From Candidatus Zixiibacteriota bacterium (GTDB lineage Bacteria; Zixibacteria; MSB-5A5; SM1-73): a DNA stretch of 10,945 nt. Both the position numbers and the translations under genes were made by a program. Below, piece by piece: positions 7,901 to 10,945 of this stretch. The notes under the pieces were generated by a model that saw only the letters and a list, made by a program, of their open reading frames with translations, made no database searches and was not told the DNA's origin. Position 1 is the first letter of the stretch. Each line of letters opens with the position of its first letter. The stretch spans positions 1-10,945 of the forward strand of contig JAOZNS010000077.1 of assembly GCA_029933635.1 (NCBI GenBank). The letters run 5' to 3'.

Positions 7901-8387
7901 TAACCTCTTTAGCTTTGGTGTAATTACCCTGCAAAAGAAGGTTGGGAATCTCACCGTGGAGGCAACTGGATAGACCAATAAGTCCTTCACCATGTTGCCT
8001 CAATACCTCCTTATCGATGCGGGGCTTATGATAAAACCCCTCCAAGTAGCCGATGCTGGATAGCTTCATCAAATTTTTATATCCGGATTGATCTCTGACC
8101 AGGAGTATGAGGTGATAGCCTGCGTCCGGCAATCCTCTTATGGGCTCCTTTTTTCTTCTATCCTTAGGGGCCACATACATCTCACAGCCAATTATGGGCT
8201 TGATGCCGGAGGCCATACATTTTTTATAAAATTCGATTGCCCCAAACATATTGCCATGATCGGTGATGGCTAAGGCGGGCATCTTAAATTCTTCTGCCTG
8301 CGCCATCAGATCATCCAATTTTATGGCTCCATCCAAAAGGCTATATTGAGTGTGAACGTGAAGATGAACGAAATCAGCGTGTTTCAT
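4947..8387 (-). CDS. dnaE: DNA polymerase III subunit alpha
   Basis: This is the replicative DNA polymerase catalytic subunit (1146 aa, normal for DnaE). The N-terminal PHP domain (about 5-215) keeps a full set of putative metal ligands: His10/His12 (HVHT), Asp43-His44 (TDHGN), Glu69 (GCEMY), His92, Cys142 (LSSCLHG), and Asp210/His212 (NDCHY). The polymerase core has GPGRGSVGGSLVAY (about 360-373), the catalytic aspartates Asp402 and Asp404 in LPDIDIDFSD, and Asp555 in KMDFLGLRTLT, aligned with E. coli Asp401, Asp403 and Asp555. It also has VYQEQVLKIA (677-685) and FNKAHSAGYAYLAYQTAYLK (747-766). GQTSLFDL at about 909-916 fits an internal beta-clamp binding motif. The OB-fold spans about 982-1060, with a short C-terminal domain after it. 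The ATG at 8387 starts the canonical N terminus, but I see no clear Shine-Dalgarno site; a palindrome ends 13 bases upstream. No dnaQ-type proofreader is in the window. Confidence 0.98.
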   Translation of the reverse strand: MKHADFVHLHVHTQYSLLDGAIKLDDLMAQAEEFKMPALAITDHGNMFGAIEFYKKCMASGIKPIIGCEMYVAPKDRRKKEPIRGLPDAGYHLILLVRDQSGYKNLMKLSSIGYLEGFYHKPRIDKEVLRQHGEGLIGLSSCLHGEIPNLLLQGNYTKAKEVTQEYKDIFGEGHFFLEMQNHQIQEEKKVIPFLAKLAEETEVGLVATNDCHYLKREHAPAHDALLCIQTGKKIGDSDRLKFANDQMYFKSPEEMKKLFAEFPSAVENTLRIAEQCNLDLEFGKTHLPEFAPPAGFDDLDSYLEFLARKGLDQRYTKVTPGLEERLEYELKVIKQMGFAGYFLIVKDFIDYAKSKGIRVGPGRGSVGGSLVAYCLGITNMDPIRYGLLFERFLNPERISLPDIDIDFSDRERDKIIRYVINKYGERNVAQIITFGTMAARAVVRDVGRVLDIPYSEVDRIAKMIPWVPDMTLKKAQEQRHELRTLVKSDPRIEKLMSYSETLEGLCRHASTHAAGVVIAPKALTEYVPLYKGSKGEITTQYDMKGIEEIGLLKMDFLGLRTLTVIDDTVKMLREENNVLLDIDSIPLDDAKTFQLFSKGETVGIFQFESPGMREYLVKLKPESLDELTAMNALYRPGPLDSKMTDEYIERKRGLKKITYEHPLLEPILKETYGVIVYQEQVLKIASDLAGYTLGKADILRKAMGKKKANLMVQQRDEFKKGAKAKGIKPEVADRIFDLIATFGRYGFNKAHSAGYAYLAYQTAYLKSHYPLQFMAASMSSEIGDTDRIVTLMEECRRMGIDVLPPDVNESRGRFKVVGNKIRFGLEAIKNVGHGAIQAILKAREKVGRFRTLFQFCAEVDWGAINKRVIESLIQAGAFDSVLRHRAQLLASLDTATNYGQTFQEDRKRGQTSLFDLGDKIKAIPVPKMPEVPEWPISEILSKEKEILGFYVSGHPLTKYEEQLKTFVTRNTHTIEDAKDGEELYIGGVITHVKVNLDRKKKQMAFATLEDFVGRVEVVIFSDCYERARRLIRADSMVLIKGRASTREGEKAKVIAQDIISLSKVYQKMKPPLHLLLISSGASEDLVSELKETLSAHPGNSPVILHVRTNNEELRMRLKNTKVEISRDLLERLKCLCGEKNVYLERG

Positions 8388-8396
8388 TTTTATCGG

Positions 8397-8495
8397 GTAG
8401 GTCGGGCTGGCAAATGCCTGCCCGACAAAATATATTAATCTTTTCTGTGTCGGGTAGCTCCCCCACCTTTGGCAGGGGGTCGCAATCCGGCCTAC
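8397..8495. repeat. Composite palindromic element upstream of dnaE
   Basis: Outer arms GTAGGTCGG (8397-8405) and CCGGCCTAC (8487-8495) are inverted repeats with one mismatch. Inside are two hairpins. One is GTCGGGC (8401-8407) with GCCCGAC (8420-8426), extended inward by GGC/GCC around an AAAT loop. The other is CCCCC (8460-8464) with GGGGG (8475-8479), extended by CC/GG. TCGGGTAG occurs directly at 8393-8400 and again at 8450-8457. This fills nearly the whole gap between the zinc-protein gene and dnaE, on the leader side of dnaE. A TATATT-like hexamer occurs between the hairpins on the minus strand, but I see no matching -35 box. Confidence 0.55.
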
Positions 8496-8797
8496 TTGTT
8501 AATCTTTTTCAAAAATCTTATGAATTTTTCCCGACAGTTTATGCATACAAGCAAGTTGCGCTTCAAGTATACCTCCTCCTGCAATTCCTCTTCCGTCATA
8601 TCCTCAGTTTGTTTAAGAATCTTCTCTATCTTCTTCTCTAAAAAATCTTCTGGCTTTTTGGAGAAATCTTGGATATATCCATTAAAATCCGAAACGATCT
8701 CCAAGTGGATACGATACCTTGTGCCACCCTTCTTGAAACGTCTACCACAGATATCGCAGCGAAGCCTGGTTTTTTGGGATGACATTTTTTCATTCAT
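8492..8797 (-). CDS. Small four-cysteine putative zinc-binding protein (101 aa)
   Basis: I do not recognise a named family. Two CxxC knuckles lie near the ends, Cys14-Cys17 (RCDICGRRF) and Cys85-Cys88 (VCINCREKF), which could together hold one zinc ion as in zinc-ribbon or treble-clef folds. Between them is a long acidic/basic helical segment (about 45-80, with EKKIEKIL and TEEELQEEVYLKR). The protein ends in a basic tail (KFIRFLKKINK). This would suit a nucleic-acid- or protein-binding role, but that is inference. The ATG at 8795-8797 overlaps the rhomboid stop region by 8 bp, which suggests coupled translation; a second in-frame ATG at residue 5 is possible. No clear Shine-Dalgarno site is visible for either start. 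Confidence 0.75.
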   Translation of the reverse strand: MNEKMSSQKTRLRCDICGRRFKKGGTRYRIHLEIVSDFNGYIQDFSKKPEDFLEKKIEKILKQTEDMTEEELQEEVYLKRNLLVCINCREKFIRFLKKINK

Positions 8798-9476
8798 AAT
8801 AATATCTTTTTTGCGAGAAGCCAGAGAAAAGTTTAAAAAGCAGGATTCCAGCTAAAAATCCACCTACGTGGGCAAACCAGGCGACCCCCCCGGAGGTCGA
8901 TCCAATTGAAGGAAGGGCATAAAGTAGCTGAAGTATGAACCAAAATCCTAAAACGAATAAAGCGGGCACGGCCACTATCCGGATGAAGAAACCAAAGAAT
9001 ATCAACGTCAAAATTCTTGCGTGGGGGAATCTTATCATGTAGGCGCCTAAAACTCCAGCTATGGCCCCGGATGCTCCCACCATGGGGACTTTGGAATTGG
9101 GGGTAGAAAAGATGTGCAAGATACTTGCTGCCAAACCGCACAGAACATAAAAAACGAAAAACTTAGCATGACCAAGCTGATCCTCCACGTTGTCTCCAAA
9201 AATCCAGAGATAAAGCATATTCCCAGCTAAATGAAAAAACCCTCCATGTAAGAACATGGAAGAGAACACGGATAAGGGAATTGAAGAGGAAAGCTCCGGG
9301 GTGAGTTCCACTCCATGGGTTACCTCAAAGGGGATGGCTCCCCATTTCACCAGAGCAAGCTGATAGCCTTCTCCCAAGGACAAAAGATACAAGTAGATCA
9401 AACAGTTGATCGTGATCAATGACACCGTGATGATCGGCGGTCTGTAGGAGGGAATGTCGTCTTTTAAAGGTATCAT
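8790..9476 (-). CDS. Rhomboid family intramembrane serine protease
   Basis: Rhomboids cleave membrane proteins within or near transmembrane helices. The serine motif VGASGAIAG (Ser136) and the catalytic His203 in WFAHVGGFLAG form the Ser-His dyad, and HLAGNM (His82, Asn86) supplies the oxyanion-hole residues seen in GlpG. About six hydrophobic segments are visible, near residues 15-34, 66-92, 104-122, 132-148, 154-186 and 199-217. The ATG at 9476 is chosen because the protein then begins MIPLKDDIPS, the usual start of this rhomboid group (228 aa). A TTG at 9509 would add 11 residues of no family resemblance. The end overlaps the downstream zinc-protein gene by 8 bp. The substrate is unknown. 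Confidence 0.93.
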   Translation of the reverse strand: MIPLKDDIPSYRPPIITVSLITINCLIYLYLLSLGEGYQLALVKWGAIPFEVTHGVELTPELSSSIPLSVFSSMFLHGGFFHLAGNMLYLWIFGDNVEDQLGHAKFFVFYVLCGLAASILHIFSTPNSKVPMVGASGAIAGVLGAYMIRFPHARILTLIFFGFFIRIVAVPALFVLGFWFILQLLYALPSIGSTSGGVAWFAHVGGFLAGILLFKLFSGFSQKRYYYE

Positions 9477-9560
9477 ATACTCAAGTCCGTAATCGCACGT
9501 ATTTGGCAATCCCCAGCGCCCGCAACCCTACTTACAAAATATAGGCTTATCTCGTTTTCA

Positions 9561-10945
9561 TTACAATGTGATCATGACCCAGATTAGTCCGATGCCACTC
9601 TCTAAAGATTCTAAGGCTTTGCCGATGATGGGGTTGGTTTTAGCCTTCATGGCCCCACCCCCTGTCGTAGAGACGGTCAGGAGGTCGCCGGGTGCAATCG
9701 CCCCAGAGGAAGCATCCACTTTGACCTGAGCCATACCCTGGATGACAATGCTCAGATACTCTCCAGGGGCGATGGTTTGTGCTTCCAGATCAAACCTCCC
9801 GCTCATCTCCAAACCTTGAGAACCCTTTATCTGCTCGAACATATAGTGGTTTTTAACCACGCCGATAACGCCAGCACCGTTTTCCCCATCAGCCTTTCTA
9901 ACCTTAATGATGGGCAAACATCCTGTAACAGGTGGAGCCACCCCGCTGACCACCACCACATCGCCAACCTCCAAGGGTTTGCCATCATCGTTGAGGGCGA
10001 TATACTTGGTCCCACAGCCGGTGCAACCGGTCGTCCAGATGTCGTCCGTAAAGTAACCAGCATAGTGACCGCTGGCAGCATCGGCTTGGATGCCACGGTA
10101 ATTATGAGAGTAAAACTCGCCACCCAGGCTATTAGTTCCATAGGCTAAACCGGTCACGCCTTTGCCAGCGGTGGCCACGACGTGGCCAACCACCCCATAT
10201 CCATTGGAGCCTGTGGCATACCCATACACACCCGCCTTATAGGCGTTTGAGGCCTCACCCCTCACCCCATCGCTGTTTCCTACAACATGCAATTTGCTCG
10301 TCGGGCTAGTGGTCCCGATGCCCACATTGACAGAACTATCCAGATACATGAAAGTAGGATTCGCGAACTGGTCTCTGTTTGTCCCGTAGGTTATCCGAAG
10401 TCCTTTACCCCCTCCAGCCGACTCCCGGATGATGGCCCACTTGTCAACCAATGTATCGCCCGTTATTTCTCCAAATGTGATGGCTGATCCTGCACCTCCC
10501 CCGGGCCCGCTATATAGACCTATGATCGCATCTGCATCTTCAACTATGAGCTTGTCGGAATGAATCGCTCCAGACTGTAGCGAGAGACTTGACCCCCGGA
10601 TATGCGTTCTTGCCAAAGGCGCCGTGGTCCCAATGCCTACCTTATCGTTGCTGGTCGTCAACCGGACTACTGTCCCATCATCGGTCCATCCACCCCCGGT
10701 GGAGGCGGAGGTTGCCACGACCGCAGTATCTGCAACCTGAGATCGGTAAGCATAACCCACGCTGGTGAATCTTATTCGTGACATGCTCTCAGTTCCTACC
10801 TGAACCTCCAGCCAGTATTGTTGATCAAACGGAAGATTCAACGCAGTTTGTTTCCCCAAAATAACATTAAACAATCCATTCTGAACTTGTACCCCATCTT
10901 GAGTTTCAGTCCATAAATTTCGTCCTCCTGTGGTATCTGTCCAAA
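9561..10945 (-). CDS. Large surface/appendage-type protein with GIGTT and Gly-rich repeats, 5'-truncated
   Basis: The frame stays open to the right window edge, so the N terminus is missing and 460 residues are visible. The visible start has a beta-rich module (GLFNVILG, then YWLEVQVGTE and IRFTSVGYAYRSQVADTA), a pattern I associate with extracellular proteins of FCB candidate phyla. Two GIGTT motifs, KVGIGTTAPLARTHIRG and NVGIGTTSPTSKLHVVG, lie about 105 residues apart, as in phage tail-fibre-like and cell-surface proteins. Next comes a Gly-rich repeat region (GVRGEAS, GVYGYATGSNGYGVVG, GVTGLAYGTN) that could form a beta-solenoid. The C-terminal part has a CTGCG pair of cysteines, GDVVVVSG and GVIGVV, then APGDLLTVSTTGGGAMKA and IIGKALESLESG, ending in a hydrophobic IWVMITL. 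No membrane helix is visible. No enzyme motif is seen. It might be an adhesin, a tail-like fibre or a secreted structural protein; the actual role is unknown. Confidence 0.8.
   Translation of the reverse strand, partial: WTDTTGGRNLWTETQDGVQVQNGLFNVILGKQTALNLPFDQQYWLEVQVGTESMSRIRFTSVGYAYRSQVADTAVVATSASTGGGWTDDGTVVRLTTSNDKVGIGTTAPLARTHIRGSSLSLQSGAIHSDKLIVEDADAIIGLYSGPGGGAGSAITFGEITGDTLVDKWAIIRESAGGGKGLRITYGTNRDQFANPTFMYLDSSVNVGIGTTSPTSKLHVVGNSDGVRGEASNAYKAGVYGYATGSNGYGVVGHVVATAGKGVTGLAYGTNSLGGEFYSHNYRGIQADAASGHYAGYFTDDIWTTGCTGCGTKYIALNDDGKPLEVGDVVVVSGVAPPVTGCLPIIKVRKADGENGAGVIGVVKNHYMFEQIKGSQGLEMSGRFDLEAQTIAPGEYLSIVIQGMAQVKVDASSGAIAPGDLLTVSTTGGGAMKAKTNPIIGKALESLESGIGLIWVMITL

Noticed and set aside
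4953..8387. Intein or split in dnaE
   Set aside because: The polymerase motifs follow one another at the spacing seen in E. coli, with Asp555 even at the same number, so no insertion is present.
9827..10141. Minus-strand frame of 104 codons inside the surface protein gene
   Set aside because: It is an alternate frame of a long, coherent repeat protein, with no independent evidence.

Overview
The window looks like a chromosomal segment of a bacterium of moderate GC content, not a phage or plasmid. It carries two core replication genes: gyrA (5' end cut by the left window edge) and dnaE (complete). The right edge holds a large surface or appendage-type protein with GIGTT repeats and Gly-rich repeats. 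From memory, that architecture is common in FCB-group candidate phyla (WOR-3, Zixibacteria and similar). The lineage is an inference; only 'bacterium' is secure. I see no tRNA, rRNA, CRISPR array, transposase or integrase gene.

Layout. 1-2243 (+): gyrA, from just before the quinolone-determining segment to the stop. 2244-2487: a non-coding gap rich in palindromes (an 11-bp perfect inverted repeat and two hairpins). 2488-2736 (+): a small predicted two-helix membrane protein of unknown function. 2873-4006 (+) and 3999-4715 (+): an overlapping pair, a UPF0282/COG2248-type metallo-beta-lactamase-fold protein followed by a 5-formyltetrahydrofolate cyclo-ligase-like protein of the archaeal/COG0212 kind. 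4716-4946: the convergent gap, with one hairpin. 4947-8387 (-): dnaE, the replicative DNA polymerase III alpha subunit. 8388-8491: a second palindrome cluster just upstream of dnaE. 8492-8797 (-): a small four-cysteine putative zinc protein overlapping the end of a rhomboid protease gene, 8790-9476 (-). 9561-10945 (-): the surface/appendage protein, whose N terminus lies beyond the right edge.

How the genes relate. gyrA and dnaE both serve replication but lie on opposite strands. The UPF0282/cyclo-ligase pair overlaps by 8 bp with a Shine-Dalgarno site inside the upstream gene, so it is probably translationally coupled. It is the most interesting candidate for a little-described function, because both halves resemble families I associate mainly with archaea. 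The rhomboid and zinc-ribbon genes also overlap by 8 bp, and the minus-strand order (surface protein, rhomboid, zinc protein, dnaE) could be one transcription unit or several. The palindromes near 2.4 kb and 8.4 kb share a GGGCAGG-CATTT core, which suggests a dispersed REP-like repeat family. I found no clearly novel multi-gene system. The strongest leads are the archaeal-like gene pair, the unusual GyrA drug-binding segment and the REP-like family.
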